Positions 10,223 to 20,594 are shown, counted from the first letter of the stretch. The stretch is 64,000 nucleotides of DNA from Chloroflexota bacterium (GCA_014874485.1 JADBJK010000024.1:62001-126000), one strand, 5' to 3'. The notes: a model not told the origin generated them from the letters alone. Translations and numbers: made by a program.

Positions 10223-11641
10223 TTACGGCTCCAGCCACTCGGTGTGGAAGGTGCCCGGTTTGTCAATGCGCTTGTAGGTGTGGGCGCCGAAGTAGTCGCG
10301 CTGCGCCTGCAACAGATTCGCGGGCAGGCGCTCGCTGCGGTAGGCGTCAAAGTAGGCCAGCGAGACGCTCATAGCCGCGCACGGGATGCCCATGCCCACC
10401 GCCGCCTGCACCACGCGCCGCCACGACTCCTGGCGACTCTCCACGGCGTCCTTGAACTCGGCGTCCAGCAGCAGGTTGGGCAAATCTGGGTCGCGGAGGA
10501 ATGCCTCGCGGATGCGGCCCAGGAGTTTGGCGCGGATGATGCAGCCGCCGCGCCAGATGCGGGCGAGTTCGTCCAGGCGCAGGTTGTAGCCGTACTCGCG
10601 GGACGCGGCGCGGAGCAGTGCCATGCCCTGGGCGTAGGAGCAAATCTTGGAGGCGTACAGCGCGCTGCGCACGTCCTGGATGAGGGCCGCGCGGTCGCCG
10701 TGGAAGACGGGCTGTGGCCCGGAGAGCACCTTGGCGGCATGGACGCGCTCGTGCTTGTAGGCGGAAAGGAGACGGCCCTCCACGGCACTGTTGATGGTGG
10801 GCGTGGGCACGCCGAGGTCAAGGGCATTCTGGGAGGTCCACTTGCCGGTGCCTTTCTGCTCGGCCTCGTCCAGGATGACGTCTACAAGCGGCTTGCCCGT
10901 GTCGGGGTCTACCTTGGCGAAGATGTTGGCCGTGATCTCAATCAGGTACGAGGACAGTTCGCCCTGGTTCCACTCGGCGAAGATGTCGTGGAGTTCCGAC
11001 GCCGACAGGCCCAGGCCGCGGTGCAGGATGTCATATGCCTCGCTGATGAGTTGCATGTCGCCGTACTCAATGCCGTTGTGCACCATTTTGACATAATGTC
11101 CGGCGCCGCGCGGGCCGATGTAGGACACGCACGGATCGCCGTCTACCTTCGCAGCGATGGCCTTGAACATGTCCTCTACGAGGGCGTAGGCTTCGGGCTG
11201 GCCGCCGGGCATGATGCTGGGGCCTTTCAGTGCGCCCTCCTCGCCGCCGGAGACGCCCGTACCGATGTACAGCAGGCCGGCTTCGGCCAGTTGGGCGGAG
11301 CGGCGCTCGGTGTCCATGAAGAACGAGTTGCCGCCGTCTATCAGCAGGTCGCCTTTGTCCAGCAGCGGGGCAATCTGCTGGATAACTTCGTCCACGGGCT
11401 TGCCGGCCTTGACCATGATGAGGATCTTGCGGGGGCGTTCCAGGGCGGCGATGAATTCCTCCAGCGTGTACGTGGGGACGATGCGCTTGCCGACGGTGCG
11501 GGTTTCGGCGAATTCCCGCGTGCGCTCGGCCGTGCGGTTGTACACGGCGACGGAGTAGCCGCGGCTCTCAATGTTCAGCGCCAGGTTCTGGCCCATGACG
11601 GCCAGGCCGATGAGTCCGAATTGGCATTTGGATTCTGACAT
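10223..11641 (-). CDS. gnd: 6-phosphogluconate dehydrogenase (decarboxylating)
   Basis: GLAVMGQNLALNIESRGYSVAVYNRT, IDGGNSFFMDTERR, GTGVSGGEEGALKGPSIMPGG, GHYVKMVHNGIEYGDMQLI. Confidence 0.96.
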   Translation of the reverse strand: MSESKCQFGLIGLAVMGQNLALNIESRGYSVAVYNRTAERTREFAETRTVGKRIVPTYTLEEFIAALERPRKILIMVKAGKPVDEVIQQIAPLLDKGDLLIDGGNSFFMDTERRSAQLAEAGLLYIGTGVSGGEEGALKGPSIMPGGQPEAYALVEDMFKAIAAKVDGDPCVSYIGPRGAGHYVKMVHNGIEYGDMQLISEAYDILHRGLGLSASELHDIFAEWNQGELSSYLIEITANIFAKVDPDTGKPLVDVILDEAEQKGTGKWTSQNALDLGVPTPTINSAVEGRLLSAYKHERVHAAKVLSGPQPVFHGDRAALIQDVRSALYASKICSYAQGMALLRAASREYGYNLRLDELARIWRGGCIIRAKLLGRIREAFLRDPDLPNLLLDAEFKDAVESRQESWRRVVQAAVGMGIPCAAMSVSLAYFDAYRSERLPANLLQAQRDYFGAHTYKRIDKPGTFHTEWLEP

Positions 11642-11651
11642 CTTTCCCTCC

Positions 11652-12914
11652 TTACGTGTGCTTGCTCTCGTCTTTCAGGCGATACAGGGTCTCGCCTGCC
11701 TTGTGCACGACCAGGATGCCTTCGTCCTCCCGCCCCTCCCATTCGGAGATGCGGATGCTGGCGGGGTCCATGTAGCCGAGGTTGACGCGCTTGCAGCGCT
11801 CCTCTGGGATGCCCGTGGCCAGGGTAACCTGGATTCGCGGCCGCTCCACGCCGTTCTCGTATGTGCCGATGCCGCGCAGATGGGTGGAGTGGGCCAGGAC
11901 ACCCCACGGGTAGCCCTTGAACCGGTCCCACTGCTTGGTGAAGTAGTCGCGCACATGGTAGCCGATTTCGTCCAAAATCTTGCCGTGGGTGTACGAGATT
12001 TCGTGGATGTGGGGCGCGTAGATGATGACCTCGCCGCCGTCGGCGATGACCGGCTCGGTCTTGTACATGCCCTTGGCGGCGGTCCACAGGTCGTCGTACA
12101 TGGGCGGGATGATGGACAGCACCCGGCGGTAGGGCCGGTCCACGTAGGTGATGTGCAGATCGGCGGCCAGTTCAGCGGCGAGCCGTTGGGATTCCTCCGG
12201 CGTGCCGAAGTACACCCCGGCCACGCCGTCGTCATGCACGACGATGCTGAAGCAGAACTTGGGCAGGGGAATCATGGACGCCGCGCGGTCAATGACCCTC
12301 CGCACCGGGGTATCCTCGCGCCCGATGATCTCCATGCTGGTAATCAGCGCGCCGAGCCAGTGGGAGAAGTTGATGACGGTGGGGCCGCCGATGCCGGGGA
12401 AGAAGTACTTGTTCCCGCCGGAGAAGCCGACGACCTCGTGCGGGAAGACCGGCCCGCAGATGATGAGGATGTCGTAGTCAAAGATCATCTTGTTGAGGGC
12501 CACATCCACGTCCTGCACCAGCATGCCGTTGGTGATGGACGCGATCTCGGACGCCGGGATGGTCCCCAGCGAGGTGAACGTGCCCGGGAGGTCCCAGCGG
12601 TGGTTGTAGATGTTCACATTGGGGAATCGCCGCGCGCGCTCTTCGGCGGACATGCCCACCAGTTGGGCAATGCCGGCCTCGGACAGGGGCTGGTGGGTGC
12701 CCAGGGCGACGAGGTAGTCCAGTTTCCGCGCCCTGTCGCCGATGGCCTCGTTGATGAGGCGGAAGAACAGCGGGATGGGCGCGGTTCGGGTCGTGTCCGG
12801 GATGATGACCAGGACGCGCAGGCCATCCACGGGGCACTGCGTAAACGCTTCGGCGACGACAATCTGAATCTCCTCATCGGCAAGCGGTTGATAAGGCGAG
12901 TCCAGTCCAATCAT
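11652..12914 (-). CDS. LarA/DUF2088-superfamily protein (nickel-pincer racemase/epimerase-like)
   Basis: ALGTHQPLSE, NHRWD, GPVFPHEVVGFSGGNKYFFPGIGG, FSHW: arrangement of LarA catalytic His/Lys motifs. ATG at 12914 (track ORF over-extends to 13133). Confidence 0.88.
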   Translation of the reverse strand: MIGLDSPYQPLADEEIQIVVAEAFTQCPVDGLRVLVIIPDTTRTAPIPLFFRLINEAIGDRARKLDYLVALGTHQPLSEAGIAQLVGMSAEERARRFPNVNIYNHRWDLPGTFTSLGTIPASEIASITNGMLVQDVDVALNKMIFDYDILIICGPVFPHEVVGFSGGNKYFFPGIGGPTVINFSHWLGALITSMEIIGREDTPVRRVIDRAASMIPLPKFCFSIVVHDDGVAGVYFGTPEESQRLAAELAADLHITYVDRPYRRVLSIIPPMYDDLWTAAKGMYKTEPVIADGGEVIIYAPHIHEISYTHGKILDEIGYHVRDYFTKQWDRFKGYPWGVLAHSTHLRGIGTYENGVERPRIQVTLATGIPEERCKRVNLGYMDPASIRISEWEGREDEGILVVHKAGETLYRLKDESKHT

Positions 12915-12973
12915 GGAGACCTCCCATCGGGCCAATGTCAAGCCGACCACCTGGCGCGCTGTCAGCGCACCCG

Positions 12974-13086
12974 TCATTGCGAGCGAAGCGAAGCAATCTC
13001 GGTTGACGAGATTCTTCGCGGCTTCGCCGCTCAGAATGACAGTATGGCGGGATTGCTTCGGGCGCTTCGCGCTCTCGCAATGACAC
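12974..13086. repeat. Repeat island 2 (RSEA-type modules)
   Basis: gtcattgcgagcgaagcgaagcaatctcggttgacgagattcttcgcggcttcgccgctcagaatgacag and gattgcttcgggcgcttcgcgctctcgcaatgacac. Confidence 0.88.
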
Positions 13087-13141
13087 TCTCGGCAACTGTC
13101 AGGTAACCGGATGGCAAGATACAGTCTGCGCACACGTTTGC

Positions 13142-13170
13142 ATTATGCACGGCATCGGCCTGGTTGTCAA
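13142..13170 (-). promoter_or_regulatory. Sigma70-like promoter upstream of the LarA-like gene
   Basis: Minus strand TTGACA - 17 nt - CATAAT. Confidence 0.6.
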
Positions 13171-13211
13171 GAAGGTCGGGCCGCGAAAGGCGCGAAGGGC
13201 TGCGCAGGCGG

Positions 13212-14108
13212 TCAAGCCCCGCCGTGCGAGTAGGCTGCGCGGATTAGATTCTCCACGTCCTGGACGGTGCGGTCAAACGCGCCTTCTTTCTCCAACTTCA
13301 GGCTGGTTACCGCGGCGGCCCAGATGAGGGCTTCGCGCGGCGGAGTGGACAGGCGTCGGCTCAGGTAGGCGCCGGTGCACGTGTCGCCGCGGCCACTCCG
13401 GCCCCGCACCGCCTTCACGACAAACGGCGCTTCGTGGAGTTCGCCACGGGCGTACAGGACGATGCCCCCGCCGTGGGTGATGAGGACCTCCTGCGGGCCC
13501 CAGGACGCGAGAATGGCGGCGGCTTTGCGCAGGTCGCTCTTGCCGGTCAGGCGCTCGGCTTCCACACAATCGGCCTTGAAGACGTCAACCAGAGGCAGGA
13601 CCTGCTCTTTGCCGGTCCAGTTGTCGTAGACCAGCGTGCCATTCTGGTTCACGCGCACGTAGCCCTGGGCGTCCAGCGAAATCTCGCTGCCCCGCCGTTT
13701 GATGGCCTGGATGACCTCAACGGGCACCTCGCCGCGCATGGACGCGCCGATGTGGAACACGCGGGCCTGGACGCCGCCGATGTCCTCGGGCTGGAATGGG
13801 CCGGCGGAACTGGTGGTGTAGATGGTGCGGTTGTCCAGGTTGGCGGTAGGGTACACCAGACTCAGGCAGGTGGATTGCGGCGTGAAGATGGGGATGACGG
13901 TTACGCCGAGTTGTAGCAGCGGCGCGTAAGAGTCCTTGTCCTCCTCGGCAAGGCGCGTGATGACGGCAACGCGCAGGCCCATCCGGGCCGCGACGCTCGC
14001 GCCGAAGAAGTACGCGCCCCCGTGCTGCGTGTGCTGCCTGTCCGGGTACACGATGGTGTCCTTGGTGTAGTGGCCGACGAACGCGATGTCAAAGGGTGCG
14101 TTGGACAT
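13212..14108 (-). CDS. PfkB-family (ribokinase-like) carbohydrate kinase
   Basis: GGAYFFGASVAARMGLRVAVITRLA..., C-terminal GRSGRGDTCTGAYLSRRL (GAGD-like) motif; ATG at 14108. Confidence 0.88.
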   Translation of the reverse strand: MSNAPFDIAFVGHYTKDTIVYPDRQHTQHGGAYFFGASVAARMGLRVAVITRLAEEDKDSYAPLLQLGVTVIPIFTPQSTCLSLVYPTANLDNRTIYTTSSAGPFQPEDIGGVQARVFHIGASMRGEVPVEVIQAIKRRGSEISLDAQGYVRVNQNGTLVYDNWTGKEQVLPLVDVFKADCVEAERLTGKSDLRKAAAILASWGPQEVLITHGGGIVLYARGELHEAPFVVKAVRGRSGRGDTCTGAYLSRRLSTPPREALIWAAAVTSLKLEKEGAFDRTVQDVENLIRAAYSHGGA

Positions 14109-14138
14109 GGAATTTGCCTCCTGCAATACGATGTGATC

Positions 14139-15764
14139 TCATCCCAGGGCGGCCTGGACGGCCCGATGCAGGGCGTGGGCGGTCTGGTGCGCCTCGCCGG
14201 CAAGGTGGAAGTGCAGCACGGGCCTGCCGGCGGCTTCCAGCGCCTGCCGATCGCCGAGGGCCTGGGCATTCTTCAAGACGCCGAAGGTGTAACGCTCACC
14301 GGGAATCGGCACGTCTTCCGCGTCGTCGGCGGTGAGGATGAGGAAGTGGCCGGTGGCAGGGCCGCCCTTGTGCAACTGGCCGGTGGAATGCAGGTAGCGC
14401 GGGCCGTAGCCAACGGTAACGGCCACGCCGAGGCGCAGGGCGAGTTGCTCCTGCAGTTCGGCGAACAGGGCATCCCACGCGTCGCTGGGCGGGAGATAGG
14501 CCAGGACGGCGTAGTAGTGACCGGGCTGGATTCCGGCGAAGAAGCGGCGCAAGGCTTCTGCGGGCGCGCAGGTGTCGGAATGCGCGCCCAGCGTGATCGC
14601 GTCGGCGGGTTCCAACGCGCCGCGCTGCTCGTAGAGGGCCAGCATGTTGGCCGTGTTGCGCTTGGCCTCGGCGACGTTGGGCTGGTCAAACGGGTTGACG
14701 CCCAGGATGTGGCCCGCAACCGCCGTCGCCATCTCCCAGCAGTAGAATTCGCCGCCCAGGTCGTACAGGTCTGCCAGTTCGCGTGTGAATGCGGTCGGGT
14801 GCGACATCCCGCTCTCGCCGTGGCCGCCGTGCGTGATGGAGACCAGCGCGTGGTCCGCAAGGCGCGGGGCTTCGTCGGCGAGCCGGTTTCCAGATGGGAG
14901 CACGACCGGCAGGATGCCCGTTCCGCGCTTGCCGGTGCTTTCGGCGATGAGTTGCTCAATCCAAAGTCCGAGGTCGGCGAAGCGAGGTGAGATGGCGAGC
15001 GCGAGTTTGTCCCGCCCCTGCCGCGCCATCGCGCCGAGGAACGCGCCCAGCAGCGCGCCCGGATTCTCGCGCACGGGCACCGCCGGGCTGCAACGCGCCG
15101 CCATGCGCTCCGCAGACTGGAGCAGACGGGCGATGTCCACTCCGGCCAGGGCAGCGGGCACAAGGCCGAACAGCGACAGAGCAGAGTAGCGCCCGCCGAT
15201 GTCGGTGGGGTTGAGGAAGATGGCGCGAAACGCATGCTCGCGGGCGATGCGCTCAAGGCCGGAGCCTGGGTCGGTAATGGCGACGAACGCGCGGCCGGGC
15301 GAGGTTGTGATGGCACTGACCTGCTGCCAGAAGTACTTGAACATGGAGAGCATTTCAATCGTGCTGCCCGATTTGCTGGCGACGATGAACAGCGTGTGCG
15401 CGAGGTCTATGGCGCGCGCGCATTGAAGCACGGCGGCGGGCACGGTACTGTCCAGCATGTGGAATCGCGGATATCCGTTCTGCGGGGCGAGGGTCTTCGC
15501 CAGGACGTGGGGCGCGAGGCTGCTGCCCCCCATGCCGAGCAGGACGATGTGGGTGAAGCCCTCGTCCCAGATTTCGCGGGCGAACGCCTGGATTTCCGCG
15601 AGGCGGGGCGTCATGGTGTCCACGACGGTGAGCCAGCCCAAGCGGTCCACGATTTCGCGCCCGTCGGGCGATCCCCACACGGTTGGGTCGCGATCCCAGA
15701 TGCGGGCGATGATGTTGTCCATCTCCAGATGTTGGAGCATCTCCTCTGGTGTGTAGGAATCCAT
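14139..15764 (-). CDS. pgi: Glucose-6-phosphate isomerase-like protein
   Basis: HIVLLGMGGSSLAPHVLAKTL, FIVASKSGSTIEMLSMFKYFW, GRYSALSLFGLVPAALAG, MFDQPNVAEAK-like NPFDQPNVAEAKRNT. Confidence 0.9.
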   Translation of the reverse strand: MDSYTPEEMLQHLEMDNIIARIWDRDPTVWGSPDGREIVDRLGWLTVVDTMTPRLAEIQAFAREIWDEGFTHIVLLGMGGSSLAPHVLAKTLAPQNGYPRFHMLDSTVPAAVLQCARAIDLAHTLFIVASKSGSTIEMLSMFKYFWQQVSAITTSPGRAFVAITDPGSGLERIAREHAFRAIFLNPTDIGGRYSALSLFGLVPAALAGVDIARLLQSAERMAARCSPAVPVRENPGALLGAFLGAMARQGRDKLALAISPRFADLGLWIEQLIAESTGKRGTGILPVVLPSGNRLADEAPRLADHALVSITHGGHGESGMSHPTAFTRELADLYDLGGEFYCWEMATAVAGHILGVNPFDQPNVAEAKRNTANMLALYEQRGALEPADAITLGAHSDTCAPAEALRRFFAGIQPGHYYAVLAYLPPSDAWDALFAELQEQLALRLGVAVTVGYGPRYLHSTGQLHKGGPATGHFLILTADDAEDVPIPGERYTFGVLKNAQALGDRQALEAAGRPVLHFHLAGEAHQTAHALHRAVQAALG

Positions 15765-15904
15765 TTGAGCAGGTCTCCTTCAAGTGCGAAGTATGGGAGC
15801 GGTATCTCGGATAGCGCTTGCGCGCGTTCGGCTGCGCGGGCGGCCATTGGCGAGGGCCGCAGGGTCGCGCGTGGGGAAGTTTACCACAGGGACGGCGGAG
15901 CGGC

Positions 15905-16400
15905 AAGCGGCCCGTCATTCGCAATGGCCGAGCGGGGGATTGCTTCGCTTCGCTCGCAATGGCAGGCGGAGATTGGCATTGCGAGGGGCGAAGCCCCGAA
16001 GCAATCCCTGGGTACGAGATTGCTTCGCTTCGCTCGCAGGGACAGATGGCTCTGTCATTCTGAGGCGCGGAGCGCCGAAGAATCTCGCTGACCGAGATGC
16101 TTCGCTTCGCTCAGCATGACAGGCGCGGGATTGCTTCGCTTCGCTCGCAATGACAGATGTGGGGTTGCTTCGCTGCGCTCGCAATGGCAGGCGGCGATTG
16201 TCATTGCGAGGGGCGAAGCCCCGAAGCAATCCCTGGGTACGAGATTGCTTCGCTTCGCTCAGCATGACAGGCGCGGGATTGCTTCGCTTCGCTCGCAATG
16301 ACAGATGTGGGGTTGCTTCGCTTCGCTCGCAATGACGTGAGAAGCACGTGCGACGCACCCCCGAGGTGCGTCGCACGTGGGCCGACTGGAGGGTTTCGCC
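15905..16400. repeat. Repeat island 3: long tandem/mosaic array of RSEA-type modules ending in a palindrome
   Basis: At least 8 copies of attgcttcgcttcgctcgcaatgaca-like units; two copies of tgcgaggggcgaagccccgaagcaatccctgggtacgagattgcttcgcttcgctc; palindrome cacgtgcgacgcacccccgaggtgcgtcgcacgtg 16345-16379. Confidence 0.92.
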
Positions 16401-16511
16401 GCGCTCGCAGGGACAACGGGCGATGTCTCTGTGGTCAACGACTACCTGCACGGGGCAAGTTGTGATATAATCGTTCGGGCAGAGTTGCACACGCTGTCAA
16501 AGGAGAAGGCA

Positions 16512-17813
16512 TTGGGCGAGGAGTTCTTTCCTGCGGAACCGCGGTCCCTAGAGGAGACGGGGTTGGGATTGCTGCCGCTGGCCGACCTGGCCCTGAAGAT
16601 TCTGTACGTTACGGGCCAGATGACGGGATTTGACCTGGCCCAGGCGATGGGGCTGCCTTTCCAGGCGGTGGTCAGCCGGGTGCTGGACTTCCTGAAGCGG
16701 GAACGGTATTGCGAGACGCGAGGCGCGTCGGGGTTTGGCGAGGGCGCATACCAGTACTCGGTAACGGACAAGGGCGCTGCGAAGGCGCGGGAAGTGCTGT
16801 GGCGGAATCAGTACGCGGGGCCGGCGCCTGTCCCGCTGGCGGACTATCAGAAAGCGGTGCGCGCGCAGGGCCTGCCGCAGGCTCGCGCCGACCAGGCTGC
16901 CCTACGGGCCGCGCTGGGCGACCTTGTGCTCGGCGACGGCGTGGTGGATCAATTGGGGCCGGCGCTCGCAGGAAGGCACTCGCTGCTGATTCAAGGGGCT
17001 TCGGGCAACGGGAAGACGGCGGTGGCACGCGCCGCGGCGACGCTGCTCGCCAATGGCACGGTCTACGTGCCTTACGCGATAGAGGCGCAAGGGGAGATCG
17101 TGCTGGTCTATGACAGCGCAGTGTACGGCGGTGCCGTGGCTTCGGAATCCACCCCGCAGAATCATGGGGGAGCGCGCCAGGACGGGCGGTGGGTGAGGGT
17201 TCGGCGGCCTGTCGTGTTCCTGGGGGCGGAGTTGCACGCCGACGCGCTGGAGCCCGCGCTAGACGAAACGTCGCGGTGCTACAGCGCGCCACCGCAGGTG
17301 AAGGCCAACAACGGCGTGCTGGTGCTGGATGACCTGGGCCGCCAGGCATCCGCGCCTGCGACGTTTCTCGCCCGCCTCACGCATCTGCTGGAGGCGCGGT
17401 CGGACCGCCTGGTCTTCCGCAGCGGCCAGCATGTGGATGTTCCGTTTGAGGGCGTGGTGATTCTGACCACGCATCTGGACCTTCGGGAATTGGCGGATGT
17501 GGCGCTGCTTCGGCGGATTCGGCACAAGGTGAGCCTGCGCGCGCCGACCTTTGACGAGTATCGCGAGATCTTCCGCCGGGCATGCGAGCGGCGCGGGCTG
17601 ACCTACGACGAGAACGCGCTGGCCTACTTGCTCCAACGGTACTACGTGCAGCCCAAGTTGCCGCTTCGCGCCGCGGACCCGGGCGAGATTCTAGATCGGC
17701 TGCTGGATGTGGCGGCGTTTCGTCAGGTGCGGCCGTCGCTGGCTACTGATTTGCTGGACATGGCTTGCCGCGCCTATTTTGGCAGCGCAGTGGACGGCGC
17801 GCGCGTGTCTTGA
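16512..17813 (+). CDS. AAA-family ATPase with N-terminal winged-helix-like region, function unknown
   Basis: Walker A GASGNGKTA, Walker B-like GVLVLDDLGRQ; TTG at 16512 preceded by aaaggagaa; extended -10 tgatataat at 16463-16471. Track start 16377 lies in the repeat island. Confidence 0.8.
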   Translation: MGEEFFPAEPRSLEETGLGLLPLADLALKILYVTGQMTGFDLAQAMGLPFQAVVSRVLDFLKRERYCETRGASGFGEGAYQYSVTDKGAAKAREVLWRNQYAGPAPVPLADYQKAVRAQGLPQARADQAALRAALGDLVLGDGVVDQLGPALAGRHSLLIQGASGNGKTAVARAAATLLANGTVYVPYAIEAQGEIVLVYDSAVYGGAVASESTPQNHGGARQDGRWVRVRRPVVFLGAELHADALEPALDETSRCYSAPPQVKANNGVLVLDDLGRQASAPATFLARLTHLLEARSDRLVFRSGQHVDVPFEGVVILTTHLDLRELADVALLRRIRHKVSLRAPTFDEYREIFRRACERRGLTYDENALAYLLQRYYVQPKLPLRAADPGEILDRLLDVAAFRQVRPSLATDLLDMACRAYFGSAVDGARVS

Positions 17814-17894
17814 CCGCGGCGTGGTGGTTTTGCGCGGGCGGCGGCCCTGTGTTATGATTAGGCGCATTTGTCAATCCGCGGGGAGCGGAAAACA

Positions 17895-20594
17895 ATGGTT
17901 GACTCTGGTCCGGCCTCATCCAAGCCCCGAAGGCGAACTCGGCCCGAGGGTCGTGATACCGATGGGTACACGCTGCTGCGGGAAACCAGCCGCCTAATCA
18001 GTTCTGTCCCCGATACCTCGGTGTTGCTGGAACTCCTGTACGAGGAGATACGGAAACTCGTCGCGGCGGACACGTACTACGTTACGCTTTATGACCCCCG
18101 CACGGATGAGGTGAGCATTGAGATTCTGATAGATGAGGGGGCGCGGTTCCCCCGCACGAAGCGGCGCATCACGACGGGCCTCACGCGGTGGATCATAGAC
18201 AATCGCAAGCCCTTGCTGGTGCGCGACATGGAGCACGACCCACTGCCGTGCGCTCCGGTGTTCATGGGCAAGCCGCGCATGTCGCAATCGTGGCTGGGTG
18301 TGCCGATGCTGTTGGGCGACCGGGTTGTGGGGGTTCTGGTCGCTGCCAGTTATACGCCGGGGGCATACACCGAAGCGCATCAGGAAATCCTGCTGCACGT
18401 GGCCAGCCAGGCGGCAGTGGCCATTGAGAACGCCCGACTGTACCAGGAGACGCAGCGGCGAGTCCGCGAACTGGACGCGCTTCAGCAGGTCAGCCTGGAA
18501 CTGGTCTCGTCGCTGGACGTGGCCGCCGTGCTCCGACTAGTGGTCCGCACGGCCCTGGAATTGACCGGTGCCAACGATGCACACGTCTTCCTGTACGACG
18601 AGACCACAGGGCGGCTGTCGTTCGGTGCGGCACTCTGGGCCACGGGAGAAAGCGACCTGCGGCCGCAGACTACGCCGCGCCCGGACGGGATTACGATGAC
18701 CTGCGTGCGCTCGGGCGAGGCGATTGTCATTCACGATTGTGCATCGCATCCGCTGTTTCTGGACCCGATCAAGCGGGGAGAGATGCAGTCTATTGTGAGC
18801 CTCCCGTTGCGGCGCGCTGCTCACGTGCTGGGCGCGCTGAACATCGCGTTCATTACGCCGCATGTGTTCGGCGATGACGAGATGCGGTTGCTGGGCCTTC
18901 TTGCCGACCAGGCCGCTATTGCCATTGACAATGCGCGGCTGTTCCAGGCAGCGCAGGAGCGGGCTGACCGGTTGGCGGCCGTGAGCGAGATCGCGAAGGC
19001 GATTACCCGGAGTTTTGACCTCAAGGAAATCGTATCTGCTGTTTCGCGATCGCTCATGCCGCTGCTGCCCCACGCGCACATGTGCCTGTGGCAGCACAAC
19101 GCCGCAGAAGGCGGCTGGGTCGCAGTGAGCGCAATGGAAGGGAACGCTGCGGCACTGGGCGAGGCGCTGGAGTCGCTTGTGGGCTGGGATGCGCTGACCG
19201 CGCCTCTGGTCTGGACCGCCGACGTCCGACAGGGAGACATCGGGGCCGCGTTGGCTTCGGCGGGACTGGGGACGTTGGCCGTGGTGCCCGTGCTGGCCGA
19301 CGGGAAGTGCGTCGGGCTTTGGACCGTGGGAACAGGCGAGGCCGCTGCCTTTGGCCCCGCACAGTTGGAGTTGCTGAGCCAGGTGTCGGGGCATTTGGCC
19401 ATCGCCATTCAGAACGCGCGGCTGTATTCGGAGGTGGAGGATGCCCTGGAGCGCCTTCGCCAGAGCCAGACGCAGTTGGTGCGGTCCGAGCGGATGCGGG
19501 CGCTGGCCGAACTGTCGGCGGGCGTCGCCCACGATTTCAACAACGTGCTCACGAGCATTCTGGGGCGAGTGCAGTTGATGCTGACGCACGTGCAAGACCC
19601 GGCGGTGCGCGAGTCATTGCAGGTGATTGAGCGAGCGGCGCGCAATGGAGCGCAGACGGTGCGGCGCATCATGGGGTTCGCGCGCCACCGCGAGGGTGAG
19701 GATTTCGTCCCGCTGGACGTGAACGGTCTAGTGGAGGATGCGATCTTGCTGACGGAGCCGCGCTGGCGGGACCCCGTGTCGGATCGGCCACCGATAGACG
19801 TGAAGTTCCGCCGCGGCAGGCGGATGACGGTGATGGGGTCCGCGGCCGAACTGAGCGAGGTGCTCACGAACCTGATTTTCAACGCGGTGGACGCCATGCC
19901 CGCGGGCGGTCGGCTGCTGCTGGAGACCCGTCGCGAGGGAGACGAGGCGGTTATCCGCGTGCAGGATACAGGCGTTGGCATTCCGCCTGAACTGATGAAT
20001 CGTCTGTTCACGCCCTTTTTCACGACGAAGGGTAGCGGGAACGCCGGTATGGGGCTGAGCGTGGCACGCGAGATCGTGGCCCGCCATGGCGGCACGATCC
20101 GAGTGGAAAGCACGGTGGGCAAGGGCAGTACGTTCTCCGTGCACCTGCCGATTGCATGGCACGTTCAGACACACGAGTTTGAGAAAGAGTTGCATATGAC
20201 ACAGCCAACAAAGATTCAGAGGAACCTCAGCATCTTGGTCGTTGAGGACGAGGAAAGCATCCGCCGGTTGCTGGCCAGCATCCTGGGCCTGGAAGGGCAC
20301 GAGGTGCGCACCTTCCGCACGGCATCGGAGGGGATTGCCGCGTTCACCGAGCGGCAGGCCGACTTGGTCATCACGGATTTGGGCCTTCCGGACCAGTCGG
20401 GGTGGGAGGTGGCGCGCCAGATCAAGGCGGCCTCGCCGCAGACACCGGTGATTCTCATCACGGGGTGGGGGGTCAGCGCGGAGGTTACGGAAGCGAGGCG
20501 CAGAGGCGTGGACTACATTTTGCCCAAGCCGTTTGAGTTTGAGGAATTGAGCGAACTGATTTCCAAAGCCCTGGGCGACCTGGGGCAGCGATAG
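17895..20594 (+). CDS. Multi-GAF hybrid sensor histidine kinase with C-terminal receiver domain
   Basis: GAF-like repeats; HisKA AELSAGVAHDFNNVLTSIL; HATPase QDTGVGIPPELMNRLFTPFFTTK, GMGLSVAREIV; REC LVVEDEESIRRLL...DLVITDLGLPDQSGWEV...KPFEFEEL. Confidence 0.93.
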   Translation: MVDSGPASSKPRRRTRPEGRDTDGYTLLRETSRLISSVPDTSVLLELLYEEIRKLVAADTYYVTLYDPRTDEVSIEILIDEGARFPRTKRRITTGLTRWIIDNRKPLLVRDMEHDPLPCAPVFMGKPRMSQSWLGVPMLLGDRVVGVLVAASYTPGAYTEAHQEILLHVASQAAVAIENARLYQETQRRVRELDALQQVSLELVSSLDVAAVLRLVVRTALELTGANDAHVFLYDETTGRLSFGAALWATGESDLRPQTTPRPDGITMTCVRSGEAIVIHDCASHPLFLDPIKRGEMQSIVSLPLRRAAHVLGALNIAFITPHVFGDDEMRLLGLLADQAAIAIDNARLFQAAQERADRLAAVSEIAKAITRSFDLKEIVSAVSRSLMPLLPHAHMCLWQHNAAEGGWVAVSAMEGNAAALGEALESLVGWDALTAPLVWTADVRQGDIGAALASAGLGTLAVVPVLADGKCVGLWTVGTGEAAAFGPAQLELLSQVSGHLAIAIQNARLYSEVEDALERLRQSQTQLVRSERMRALAELSAGVAHDFNNVLTSILGRVQLMLTHVQDPAVRESLQVIERAARNGAQTVRRIMGFARHREGEDFVPLDVNGLVEDAILLTEPRWRDPVSDRPPIDVKFRRGRRMTVMGSAAELSEVLTNLIFNAVDAMPAGGRLLLETRREGDEAVIRVQDTGVGIPPELMNRLFTPFFTTKGSGNAGMGLSVAREIVARHGGTIRVESTVGKGSTFSVHLPIAWHVQTHEFEKELHMTQPTKIQRNLSILVVEDEESIRRLLASILGLEGHEVRTFRTASEGIAAFTERQADLVITDLGLPDQSGWEVARQIKAASPQTPVILITGWGVSAEVTEARRRGVDYILPKPFEFEELSELISKALGDLGQR

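Noticed and set aside
15905-16400. CRISPR array in the repeat island
   Set aside because: Units are mosaic, variably spaced and palindromic with no constant repeat/unique-spacer alternation; no cas genes in the window.
15915-16490. ORFs in repeat islands encoding LRSQ/RSNP/CERSEA peptides
   Set aside because: Spurious translations of the dispersed repeats (also 46340..46713, 29843..30262, 8503..8963).
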